Under the pieces are notes generated by a model that searched no databases, was not told where the DNA came from, and was given only the letters and a program-made list of their open reading frames with translations. A stretch of DNA of 5,024 nucleotides from Lysinibacillus sp. (lineage in GTDB: Bacteria > Bacillota > Bacilli > Bacillales_A > Planococcaceae), in contig JAAYHP010000253.1 of NCBI GenBank assembly GCA_012735355.1, forward strand, positions 1-5,024, in the 5' to 3' direction. The position numbers and the translations under genes are program-made. Of this stretch, positions 1-5,024 are shown one piece after another (within the stretch, counting starts at the first letter, position 1; each line of letters opens with the position of its first letter).

Positions 1-321
1 CGAAATATTTTCCAAGATATACACAAATCAAGTGTCCAAACAGATTGGGAAGAAGTGAAAAGCAGAAATCCAGACGTATTTTGTGTGGCTTGGGTAGGAG
101 TTGAAACGAAAAGAGTCAACCCAAAAGTAATATTAAAAAGACCAGACGTACACGAGATAAAAGCAATTCAAAACAATGAATTATATATTTTAGAAGAATC
201 TTTATTTTGCCGTCCTTCACTAAAACTCGCACAAGGTTTAGTGAAATTAGGTTCTATCTTACATCCTCATATTTATCCTTCATATGATCAAAAGAAAGAT
301 CCATTATTAGATAATAAGTAA
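1..321 (+). CDS. Cobalamin-binding protein, BtuF-like ABC transporter substrate-binding subunit (5'-truncated)
   Basis: The reading frame is open from the first base, so the gene begins before the window; 106 C-terminal residues are visible, ending in TAA. The product resembles the end of the roughly 300-residue cobalamin-binding proteins (TroA/BtuF-like class III periplasmic-binding fold) that capture vitamin B12 or corrinoids outside the cell for an ABC importer. Recognisable family segments are a SVQTDWEEV stretch (visible residues 11-19), the NPDVFCVAWVGV core strand (23-34), KRPDV (46-50) and the near-invariant YILEESLFCRPS (62-73), followed by GLVKLGSILHPHIYP. A GTG at 55 could be mistaken for a start, but family similarity continues upstream of it and no Shine-Dalgarno site precedes it. 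The signal peptide and N-lobe lie outside the window, so lipoprotein status cannot be judged. The family call rests on remembered family sequences; corrinoid specificity is inferred. Confidence 0.8.
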   Translation, partial: RNIFQDIHKSSVQTDWEEVKSRNPDVFCVAWVGVETKRVNPKVILKRPDVHEIKAIQNNELYILEESLFCRPSLKLAQGLVKLGSILHPHIYPSYDQKKDPLLDNK

Positions 322-350
322 ATCCTGCTCATAGAGAGTAGGATTTTTTG
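321..350 (+). terminator. Intrinsic terminator of the cobalamin-binding protein gene
   Basis: A 10-bp stem (AATCCTGCTC at 321-330 with GAGTAGGATT at 336-345, one G-U wobble) closes a five-base ATAGA loop and runs into a T-run at 344-349. It overlaps the last base of the stop codon, so the upstream unit ends here and the following lipoprotein gene needs its own promoter. Confidence 0.85.
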
Positions 351-355
351 TTTGG

Positions 356-385
356 TTGCAATCATTCAATTATAGCTATTAAGAT
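356..385 (+). promoter_or_regulatory. Possible sigma-A-type promoter for the lipoprotein gene
   Basis: TTGCAA (356-361) and TAAGAT (380-385) each match four of six consensus positions and are 18 bases apart. They lie just after the upstream terminator and about 70 bases before the ATG at 456. The match is weak and the region is AT-rich, so this is only the best candidate seen between the terminator and the gene. Confidence 0.25.
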
Positions 386-442
386 TCATCTTAAAGGATT
401 AGTGTATCAAAAAATGGTTAAAGTTAATGATAGAAAAAACTC

Positions 443-450
443 AAGGGGGA
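443..450 (+). promoter_or_regulatory. Ribosome binding site that sets the start at 456
   Basis: AAGGGGGA lies five bases before the ATG at 456. The same frame is open back to a TTG at 348, but that codon sits in the T-run of the preceding terminator and has no ribosome binding site. The sequence following 456 gives a clean lipoprotein signal peptide, which confirms the choice. Confidence 0.75.
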
Positions 451-455
451 CGGAC

Positions 456-1526
456 ATGAAGATTTATATTCCTTTTTTAATAATTGCTTTAGTCTTAACT
501 GGTTGTTCACCTAAACAACCACCGAAAGCAAATGAACAAAAGACTGAAACTACAGCAAGCCAACAAATAGAAATCATAGCAACTGATCTTCTTATTCCGT
601 GGTCCATCAACAAAATAGGGAATACATTCTACCTTTCTGAGCGTGGCGGAAATATTGTAAAAGTAGAAAACGGACAAGTGGAAAGACAGCAAGTACAACT
701 CGAAAAACCTCTTTCAACGGCATCGGAAGCTGGTTTTTTAGGATTTGTCTTAGCACCAGACTTTGTCGAATCAAATCAGGCTTACGGATATTACACTTAC
801 GAAGATGATACAGGTCAATTTAATCGCATTGTTCGCTTAAAGCTAGAAAATGATACTTGGAGAGAAGAGGAAGTACTACTAGATCAAATTCCAAGTGGAC
901 GGGTTCATCATGGAGGTCGACTTAAAATTGGCCCAGATGGTAAACTTTATGCAACAACTGGCGATGCATTACAGTCTGATAGCGCTCAAGATGTTAACTC
1001 ATTAGGTGGAAAAATTCTCAGACTTAACTTAGATGGATCGATTCCATCCGATAATCCTTTTCCTAACTCTTACGTATATAGTTTTGGACATCGAAATCCT
1101 CAAGGTTTAACATGGGCACCAGATGGAACGATGTATGCAAGTGAACATGGCAATAATGCGAATGATGAAATAAACCGTATTGAACCTGGTAAAAACTATG
1201 GTTGGCCAGAGATTGAAGGAACTAGAGAAAAAGAAAATATGGTTGCTCCTCTCTTTACATCAGGCTCAGACAATACGTGGGCTCCTTCCGGAATTGCCTA
1301 TTTTGATAACAAGCTTTACGTTGCCGCTTTAAGGGGTAGTGCTGTATTGGAATTTAACTTAAATACTGGTGCATATAGAAAAATCGTTAATGGACTTGGT
1401 AGAATTCGTGATGTCTTAATTGAGGAGAATAACTTGTACTTTATCACCAATAATACAGACGGTCGTGGAAACCCAGAAAGAAATGATGATAAATTATATC
1501 GCATTTCGCTATCAGCTATCGATTAA
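456..1526 (+). CDS. PQQ-dependent sugar/aldose dehydrogenase-family lipoprotein (GSDH / sorbosone dehydrogenase fold)
   Basis: This 356-residue protein should be exported and anchored to the outer face of the membrane. A short Lys-containing, hydrophobic leader ends in the lipobox L14-T-G-C17, followed by a polar linker to about residue 38. The remainder fits the six-bladed beta-propeller of soluble glucose dehydrogenase and E. coli-type aldose sugar dehydrogenase (COG2133). Family segments in order are LLIPWS (45-50), SERGG (61-65), EAGFLGFVLAPDF (91-103), RVHHGGRLKIGPDGKLY (149-165) with the probable catalytic-base histidine H151, GGKILRLNLDG (184-194), GHRNPQGL (211-218), SEHGNNANDEINRI (229-242), GKNYGWP (245-251), LRG (292-294) and GRIRDV (315-320). 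Known members oxidise aldoses using PQQ and calcium; the substrate here is unknown. No PQQ-synthesis genes are visible, so cofactor use is inferred. It is a single-gene unit between two terminators. The family is sure; the enzymatic activity is not. Confidence 0.85.
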   Translation: MKIYIPFLIIALVLTGCSPKQPPKANEQKTETTASQQIEIIATDLLIPWSINKIGNTFYLSERGGNIVKVENGQVERQQVQLEKPLSTASEAGFLGFVLAPDFVESNQAYGYYTYEDDTGQFNRIVRLKLENDTWREEEVLLDQIPSGRVHHGGRLKIGPDGKLYATTGDALQSDSAQDVNSLGGKILRLNLDGSIPSDNPFPNSYVYSFGHRNPQGLTWAPDGTMYASEHGNNANDEINRIEPGKNYGWPEIEGTREKENMVAPLFTSGSDNTWAPSGIAYFDNKLYVAALRGSAVLEFNLNTGAYRKIVNGLGRIRDVLIEENNLYFITNNTDGRGNPERNDDKLYRISLSAID

Positions 1527-1528
1527 AC

Positions 1529-1567
1529 ATGGGGCTGCTCACAGTCATGATTCCTTGAGAGCCCCAT
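1529..1567. terminator. Convergent terminator hairpin shared by the lipoprotein gene and the GNAT gene
   Basis: ATGGGGCT (1529-1536) plus CTCA (1538-1541) pairs with TGAG (1556-1559) plus AGCCCCAT (1560-1567). This makes a 12-bp stem with one bulged G (1537) and a 14-base loop. It fills most of the 47-base gap between two converging stop codons. The T-tracts are imperfect on both strands (TATTGTT then TTTTT on plus, GTTTAAT on minus), so bidirectional action is likely but its efficiency is uncertain. Confidence 0.7.
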
Positions 1568-1573
1568 TATTGT

Positions 1574-2239
1574 TCAGTTTTTAAATGGATTTTTCCATTC
1601 CATTAACACTCCATAATTACAGGATTCTTCATCTTCTAAATAGTTCTCAACAATCGCAATAGGGACACGCCCGCAACTTAACAGAAAAGTGATAACGGGA
1701 TCTTGTAATGTTCCGTTGATGACCGCCTCTAAATACTCTTCCACACTCATCTTATCCGCATATTTGCTATAGCCCGGTATTCTTCCACCACCTAAAAGGC
1801 GATCTAGTTTCTTTTCGATTACAATATGATACATTGTCTGCATCATGAGTTTACCAAGACCTAATGAACGAAAGCTTGGTCGAACACAAATATCGACAAT
1901 GTATAAAGTATTTCCATTTGCATCATGATTTGTAATATAACCATTGTCGGTTATTTCTGCCCAAGAATGTTTTGGTTTGGCAGGGTCAAATTGTACACAG
2001 AGACTTGTTAAGGAACTAGCTAGTTTTCCATCAATTTCAACACATATAGCACCTTCGGGAAAAATATTAATATGATTTTTTAATTGTTTTTCATTCCACA
2101 ATAGTTCTTGTGGAAATGGTGGAGGGAAAGATTCAACTTGAAGGTCGATTAGTTGTGTAAAATCTTCTTTTTTATAATTACGAATGACGATAGGAACGGC
2201 TTTTTGTCCGATTAAAATAAACTGTTCGCTTCTGTACAT
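1574..2239 (-). CDS. GNAT-family N-acetyltransferase, equivalent to the acetyltransferase domain of YhcX
   Basis: The product has 221 residues. The N-terminal half begins IVIRNYKKEDFTQLIDLQ (17-34), a typical GNAT beta1-alpha1 opening. The acetyl-CoA pyrophosphate loop is R124-S-L-G-L-G129 (R/Q-x-x-G-x-G/A), just after the core strand YIVDICVRP (113-121). The long C-terminal extension carries GGGRIPGYSKYADKM (150-164), DPVITFLLSCG (180-190) and SCNYGVLMEWKNP (206-218). From memory these match the family in which a GNAT domain is fused to a carbon-nitrogen hydrolase, as in B. subtilis YhcX. The acceptor substrate is unknown. The gene starts 13 bases after the stop of the hydrolase gene, with a strong ribosome binding site in the gap, so the two should be co-transcribed and may form a complex. 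The GNAT assignment is firm; the specific role is not known. Confidence 0.88.
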   Translation of the reverse strand: MYRSEQFILIGQKAVPIVIRNYKKEDFTQLIDLQVESFPPPFPQELLWNEKQLKNHINIFPEGAICVEIDGKLASSLTSLCVQFDPAKPKHSWAEITDNGYITNHDANGNTLYIVDICVRPSFRSLGLGKLMMQTMYHIVIEKKLDRLLGGGRIPGYSKYADKMSVEEYLEAVINGTLQDPVITFLLSCGRVPIAIVENYLEDEESCNYGVLMEWKNPFKN

Positions 2240-2246
2240 GGATTCT

Positions 2247-2252
2247 CCTCCT
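2247..2252 (-). promoter_or_regulatory. Ribosome binding site of the GNAT gene
   Basis: On the minus strand, a perfect AGGAGG lies seven bases before the ATG at 2239 and directly after the TAG stop (2255-2253) of the upstream hydrolase gene. This supports the chosen start and suggests that ribosomes finishing the first gene could restart on the second. Confidence 0.85.
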
Positions 2253-3107
2253 CTACCAATCCGTATATAAATCGGTTCTACGATCTTTCCAGGTTGTTAC
2301 TGAACCATGGTTCCTTACTTCATAGAGAAGGTTTAAATCTAAATCAGCGGTAATAATCATATCTTGATTGACTTCTCCTTCTGCTAAAACCCCTTTTGGA
2401 GGGAAAGGAATATCATTAGGAGTGATAATAGCTGCTTGACTAAAGTTCGATCTCATAAAGTCAACAGTCGGAAGTGAACCTACTGTTCCAGATAGAACGA
2501 CATATACTTGATTTTCTATTGCCCGAGCATGACTTGTATATCGAACACGATAATACCCGTGTTGGTTATCGGTACAGGAAGGACAAAAAATGATATCGGC
2601 TCCTCGCGCTTTCGCTATACGTACAATTTCAGGAAATTCAATATCGTAACAAGTTAAAATCGCAATCTTTCCATATTTGGTGTCAAAAATTTTTAATTCT
2701 TCTCCTTTTGCCATATTCCAAGCGCTGATTTCAACTGGCGTGATATGCAGCTTTTCTTGTCGCATAATGCGGCCTTCAGGGTCAAAGAAAAATGCGGTAT
2801 TTCGTAGTTGATTGTTAACTTCTACTACATGTGTTCCGCCGATAATATGGATATTGTATTTTTTAGCTAATTTAAGAAATAAATCTTCATATTGTTCTGT
2901 ATAACTAGGTAAATCATGGATTGTTTGATTTGAACCATTTTGTTTTTTGAAAGAAAGCAATTGAGTTGTTAAAAATTCTGGAAACACGATAAAATCCGAA
3001 TCAAATTCCAAAGCGGTTTTAATGTAGTGTTCACATTGCATTGCAAAATCTTCGAATGATTGAATCGTGTGTAAATGATATTGAACTGCAGATACTCTTA
3101 ATTTCAT
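2253..3107 (-). CDS. Carbon-nitrogen hydrolase (nitrilase superfamily), equivalent to the hydrolase domain of YhcX
   Basis: This 284-residue cytosolic enzyme should hydrolyse a carbon-nitrogen bond in an amide or related compound through a Glu-Lys-Cys triad. All three are visible: E44 in FPEF (42-45), K119 in EKLHITP (118-124) and C153 in LTCYDIEFPE (151-160). The family opening MKLRVSAVQYH starts at residue 1, and GGTHVV (90-95), IIFCPSCTD (172-180), RYTSHARAIENQVYVV (189-204) and the closing TTWKDRRTDLY (271-281) are also typical. The length is normal for a single-domain member. The frame is open to an ATG at 3158, but that one has no ribosome binding site and would add 17 non-conserved residues; ATG 3107 has AAAGGAG eight bases upstream. 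It is first in an operon with the GNAT gene and divergent from the SRAP gene. The physiological substrate is unknown. Confidence 0.9.
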   Translation of the reverse strand: MKLRVSAVQYHLHTIQSFEDFAMQCEHYIKTALEFDSDFIVFPEFLTTQLLSFKKQNGSNQTIHDLPSYTEQYEDLFLKLAKKYNIHIIGGTHVVEVNNQLRNTAFFFDPEGRIMRQEKLHITPVEISAWNMAKGEELKIFDTKYGKIAILTCYDIEFPEIVRIAKARGADIIFCPSCTDNQHGYYRVRYTSHARAIENQVYVVLSGTVGSLPTVDFMRSNFSQAAIITPNDIPFPPKGVLAEGEVNQDMIITADLDLNLLYEVRNHGSVTTWKDRRTDLYTDW

Positions 3108-3115
3108 ATGCTTCG

Positions 3116-3122
3116 CTCCTTT
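3116..3122 (-). promoter_or_regulatory. Ribosome binding site that sets the hydrolase start at 3107
   Basis: The minus strand reads AAAGGAG here, eight bases before the ATG at 3107. The upstream in-frame ATG at 3158 is preceded only by AT-rich sequence with no Shine-Dalgarno match, so 3107 is preferred. Confidence 0.85.
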
Positions 3123-3173
3123 ATTGCAATAATTGAAAGTCCGGATATTGCTTTCCATACTGTATTTTTTATG

Positions 3174-3201
3174 ATGAAATGAAGTAGAAAATACTTATAA
3201 T
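3174..3201 (+). promoter_or_regulatory. Sigma-A-type promoter for the SRAP gene
   Basis: A perfect TATAAT -10 element (3196-3201) is preceded at a 16-base spacing by ATGAAA (3174-3179), four of six matches to the -35 consensus. Transcription would begin near 3208, about 20 bases before the ATG at 3230. No CGAAC-N4-GTTCG LexA box of the Bacillus type is seen nearby, so SOS control is not supported. The opposing hydrolase promoter must lie in the same interval (about 3123-3200), but I find no convincing hexamer pair for it. Confidence 0.6.
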
Positions 3202-3218
3202 GGAAACTTTAATTTTTT

Positions 3219-3223
3219 GGGGG
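3219..3223 (+). promoter_or_regulatory. Weak ribosome binding site that sets the SRAP start at 3230
   Basis: GGGGG ends six bases before the ATG at 3230. For the alternative in-frame ATG at 3224 it would abut the start codon, and the ATG at 3200 overlaps the -10 promoter element. Only 3230 has workable spacing, and it alone puts the catalytic cysteine at position 2. Confidence 0.6.
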
Positions 3224-3229
3224 ATGGCT

Positions 3230-3907
3230 ATGTGCGGTCGATTTACGTTGTTTTGCTCGTATCATCAGTTGATTGAAGAATTTGATGTAGCAGAGGCTTT
3301 TTCCGAGGAGTTATATAAGGAAAGTTATAATATTGCTCCAAGTCAACAAATTGTAGCAATCATTAATGATGGAGATAAAAATCGTATGGGGTTCTTAAAA
3401 TGGGGATTCCTTCCTTCGTGGGCAAAAGATGAAAAGATAGCATCGAAAATGATCAATGCTCGTTCTGAAACTGTCGACGAGAAACCAAGTTTTAAAAAAT
3501 CATTTTATGAACGGAGATGTATTATCCCGATGGACTCCTTTTACGAATGGAAAAGGGAAGGAAATTCGAAAGTCCCAATGCGAATAAAAAGGAAAGATGA
3601 CGAAGTATTTGCAGTTGCGGGATTATGGAATACTTGGCGCAGTCAAGAGGGAGAAAAGATTCATACGTGTACGATCTTAACAACGAAGGCAAATGAATTA
3701 ATGGCCCCAATCCATGACCGAATGCCGGTCATTTTAAATAAGGAACAGCAAAAAGAATGGTTAGACCCTCATTTAAAGGGGCGAGAGAAATTAAAATCGC
3801 TGCTTAAACCTAGCCCTTCAGAGTGGTTAACTGCCTATCCAGTATCTAATCTAGTAAATTCTCCGAAAAACAATTCGAAGGAATTAATTGAAAGAGTTTC
3901 TTTATGA
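3230..3907 (+). CDS. SRAP-domain protein of the YedK/HMCES family (abasic-site DNA-protein crosslink factor)
   Basis: The 225-residue product is a complete single-domain SRAP protein. The family recognises abasic sites in single-stranded DNA at stalled forks and forms a thiazolidine crosslink through Cys2, once the initiator Met has been removed, shielding the lesion from strand breakage. The key residues are present: C2 in MCGRF (1-5), N34 in YNIAPSQ (33-39), KWGFLPSWA (57-65), NARSET (76-81), the acidic active-site E106 in MDSFYEWKR (101-109), and H162 in IHDRMPVIL (161-169). The start at 3230 is chosen because the mature protein must begin with Cys; two upstream in-frame ATGs (3200, 3224) would bury it. 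The gene is monocistronic, with its own promoter and a strong terminator, and lies back to back with the hydrolase operon. The databases' older name, SOS response-associated peptidase, reflects a proposed protease role; no SOS box is visible here. Confidence 0.92.
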   Translation: MCGRFTLFCSYHQLIEEFDVAEAFSEELYKESYNIAPSQQIVAIINDGDKNRMGFLKWGFLPSWAKDEKIASKMINARSETVDEKPSFKKSFYERRCIIPMDSFYEWKREGNSKVPMRIKRKDDEVFAVAGLWNTWRSQEGEKIHTCTILTTKANELMAPIHDRMPVILNKEQQKEWLDPHLKGREKLKSLLKPSPSEWLTAYPVSNLVNSPKNNSKELIERVSL

Positions 3908-3914
3908 TAATAAA

Positions 3915-3939
3915 GGAGGTTGGGACAAAACCCACCTCT
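3915..3939 (+). repeat. Small hairpin directly after the SRAP gene
   Basis: GGAGGT (3915-3920) and GGG (3922-3924) pair with CCC (3931-3933) and ACCTCT (3934-3939) around an ACAAAA loop, with T3921 bulged and one outer G-U pair. It is not followed by a T-run, so it is not a classic terminator by itself. It contains AGGAGG (3914-3919), but no plausible start codon follows at a useful distance. TTGGGACAAAACCC-type hairpins recur between genes in Firmicutes, as I recall. Confidence 0.55.
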
Positions 3940-3950
3940 AACTAAAAATA

Positions 3951-3996
3951 GCCGTTGGCATTTTACACAGGTAAAATGTCGGCGGCTTTATTTTTT
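3951..3996 (+). terminator. Strong intrinsic terminator after the SRAP gene
   Basis: A 16-bp uninterrupted stem joins GCCGTTGGCATTTTAC (3951-3966) to GTAAAATGTCGGCGGC (3971-3986), with three G-U wobbles and an ACAG tetraloop. It is followed by TTTATTTTTT (3987-3996). An A-rich stretch at 3944-3948 precedes it, so it could also work for transcription from the right. It would protect the neighbouring IS from readthrough out of the SRAP gene. Confidence 0.88.
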
Positions 3997-4006
3997 GCAT
4001 CAAAAA

Positions 4007-4071
4007 AAGGACACTTTCTGCTAAAATTTAAGTATCTAACCCCAAAAATTTCAGTTGAAGGAAGTGTCCTT
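4007..4071 (+). promoter_or_regulatory. Leader hairpin that can hide the transposase ribosome binding site
   Basis: AAGGACACTTTC (4007-4018) pairs with GGAAGTGTCCTT (4060-4071): eleven Watson-Crick pairs and one G-U. An inner AAATTT/AAATTT pairing (4024-4029 with 4046-4051) is possible. The 3' arm contains GGAAG of the likely Shine-Dalgarno GAAGGAAG (4057-4064) and ends one base before the ATG at 4072. RNA that starts upstream of 4007 would fold and block translation; RNA starting inside the element would not. The pairing is seen directly; the regulatory role is inferred by analogy with other IS elements. Confidence 0.55.
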
Positions 4072-5024
4072 ATGTTTAAAGATTATAACATGAATCAATT
4101 AATTTTACCTTTAGATTTAGAAATTAAATTACAAGAAAATGATATTGCTTTTCATATCCATCATTTAGTTGAAAGTATTCCTCATAAAGCATTCGAGCCA
4201 TTTCTTCGAAATACAGGTTGTCCTGCTTACCATCCACGAATGATGTTAAAAATTATTTTGTGTGCCTATTCTCAATCAGTCTTTTCGGGTCGGAAGATTG
4301 AAGCGTTATTAAAAGATAGTATTCGTATGATGTGGTTAGCTCAAGGATACGAACCGAGTTATCGTACAATTAATCGTTTCCGTGTACAACCAGAAGTAAA
4401 AGAGTTAATTCGACAATGCTTTGTTCAATTCCGTTGCCAATTAGTTGAGGAAAAATTGATTGAACAGGAAGCAATTTTCATAGATGGTACAAAGATTGAA
4501 GCGAATGCCAATAAATTTACTTTCGTATGGAAAAAGTCAGTTGAAAAATACAACAAAAGTTTAATTGATAAATCAAATCAAATTTACAATGAACTGTTAG
4601 AAAAAGAAATCATACCTGAAATGGAACGTGAAAGTGATGATGAACTATCGGTGGAAGAACTCGCACGAATGATAAAAAAAGTAGATGACGTAATTACCGA
4701 GTATGACCAAAAAATTGAAGCATCGTCAGATGCCACAGAACGAAAAGTATTAAGAAGTGAACGTAAATATCCAAAGAAAGTATACAAACAGTTGATTGAT
4801 TATATGTTACGTAAAAAGAAGTATCAACTAGATTTTGAAATCTTTGGTGAGCGAAATAGTTATTCCAAAACAGACCATGATGCCACGTTTATGCGAATGA
4901 AAGATGATTATATGAAAAACGGTCAATTGAAAGCTGGATATAATGTACAAATCGCGACAGAAGGTCAATACACACTTGCGTATGGTGTTTATTCAAATCC
5001 TACAGACACACGCACACTAATTCC
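4072..5024 (+). CDS. IS1182-family transposase (3'-truncated by the window end)
   Basis: The open frame gives 317 residues with no stop before the window ends; the family is usually about 450-560 residues. The N-terminal part (about 20-120) matches the DUF772 region found in these transposases, including [20 protein letters not shown] (50-69), [10 protein letters not shown] (71-80) and [10 protein letters not shown] (95-104). The DDE catalytic core opens with [20 protein letters not shown] (136-155), where D138 is the likely first catalytic Asp. A charged, probably helical insertion follows (about 156-250), then [20 protein letters not shown] (260-279) and [17 protein letters not shown] (284-300), which are hallmarks of the family. 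The later catalytic Asp and Glu fall beyond the window. No frameshift or premature stop is seen in the visible part, so the copy may be intact. The start has GAAGGAAG upstream, partly masked by the leader hairpin. Confidence 0.9.
   Translation, partial: MFKDYNMNQLILPLDLEIKLQENDIAFHIHHLVESIPHKAFEPFLRNTGCPAYHPRMMLKIILCAYSQSVFSGRKIEALLKDSIRMMWLAQGYEPSYRTINRFRVQPEVKELIRQCFVQFRCQLVEEKLIEQEAIFIDGTKIEANANKFTFVWKKSVEKYNKSLIDKSNQIYNELLEKEIIPEMERESDDELSVEELARMIKKVDDVITEYDQKIEASSDATERKVLRSERKYPKKVYKQLIDYMLRKKKYQLDFEIFGERNSYSKTDHDATFMRMKDDYMKNGQLKAGYNVQIATEGQYTLAYGVYSNPTDTRTLI

Larger units (their letters stand above)
4007..5024 (+). mobile_element. Left part of an IS1182-family insertion sequence (right end outside the window)
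   Basis: The element is identified by its transposase, which begins at 4072 and continues past the window end. Its exact left terminus is uncertain. I place it at the start of the AAGGACACTTTC repeat (4007), but the hairpins at 3915-3996 could belong to it. The matching right end and any target duplication are not in view, so integrity and activity cannot be assessed. Confidence 0.7.

Noticed and set aside
348..455. A 36-residue N-terminal extension of the dehydrogenase lipoprotein starting from TTG at 348
   Set aside because: The TTG lies in the T-run of the upstream terminator and has no ribosome binding site, and the extension would place the lipoprotein signal peptide internally. ATG 456 has a good site and gives a clean lipobox.
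507..698. Minus-strand open frame of 63 codons inside the lipoprotein gene
   Set aside because: It lies fully antisense to a well-supported gene, has no family resemblance and looks like a chance shadow.
1316..1504. Minus-strand open frame of 62 codons inside the lipoprotein gene
   Set aside because: It is antisense to the conserved end of the propeller, with no recognisable protein and no ribosome binding site noted.
1862..1885. GAAC/GAAC-containing sequence resembling a LexA operator inside the GNAT gene
   Set aside because: The half-sites do not have the CGAAC-N4-GTTCG arrangement, and it lies inside coding sequence, far from any promoter.
3108..3158. A 17-residue N-terminal extension of the hydrolase from ATG 3158
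   Set aside because: There is no Shine-Dalgarno site before it, the added residues do not look like nitrilase sequence, and the family start MKLRVSAVQ has an excellent ribosome binding site.
3522..3710. Minus-strand open frame of 62 codons inside the SRAP gene
   Set aside because: It is antisense to a conserved catalytic region, and its composition is what the complementary strand would give.
3914..4024. A possible short peptide behind the AGGAGG at 3914-3919
   Set aside because: The only nearby start is a TTG at 3920-3922 that abuts the motif, leaving no spacing, and the frame runs through two hairpins. The AGGAGG is better explained as one arm of a stem.
4584..4787. Minus-strand, serine-rich open frame of 67 codons within the transposase
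   Set aside because: The serine and phenylalanine richness is simply the complement of the Glu/Lys-rich helical part of the transposase.

Overview
The window looks like chromosomal DNA of a low-GC Gram-positive bacterium of the Bacillales. The reasons are the AT-rich composition, strong AGGAGG-type ribosome binding sites, a lipobox lipoprotein, a nitrilase/acetyltransferase pair of the YhcX type, and an IS1182-type transposase of a kind common in Bacillus and relatives. I cannot name the species.

Layout: (1) 1-321 (+) is the C-terminal third or so of a BtuF-like cobalamin-binding protein, closed by a clear intrinsic terminator. (2) 456-1526 (+) is a lipoprotein of the PQQ-type sugar/aldose dehydrogenase (GSDH/sorbosone dehydrogenase) beta-propeller family. 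(3) A shared hairpin at about 1529-1567 separates it from a convergent two-gene operon on the minus strand: a carbon-nitrogen hydrolase (3107-2253), followed 13 bases later by a GNAT acetyltransferase (2239-1574). Together they resemble the two halves of the Bacillus subtilis fusion protein YhcX, but as separate genes in the opposite order. (4) A roughly 120-base divergent promoter region leads to an SRAP/YedK-HMCES-type protein (3230-3907, +), which protects abasic sites in single-stranded DNA by crosslinking through Cys2. (5) 3915-3996 holds two consecutive hairpins, the second a strong terminator. (6) From about 4007 to the window end lies the left part of an IS1182-family insertion sequence. 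Its transposase (from 4072) runs off the window, and its leader can fold so as to hide the ribosome binding site.

The genes are mostly independent housekeeping or accessory units: B12 uptake, an exported oxidoreductase, an uncharacterised hydrolase/acetyltransferase pair and DNA-damage tolerance. I see no phage, CRISPR, toxin-antitoxin or defence system and no RNA gene. The most interesting points are the unfused YhcX pair and the hairpin architecture around the left end of the IS. Nothing in the window convincingly amounts to an undescribed multi-gene system.
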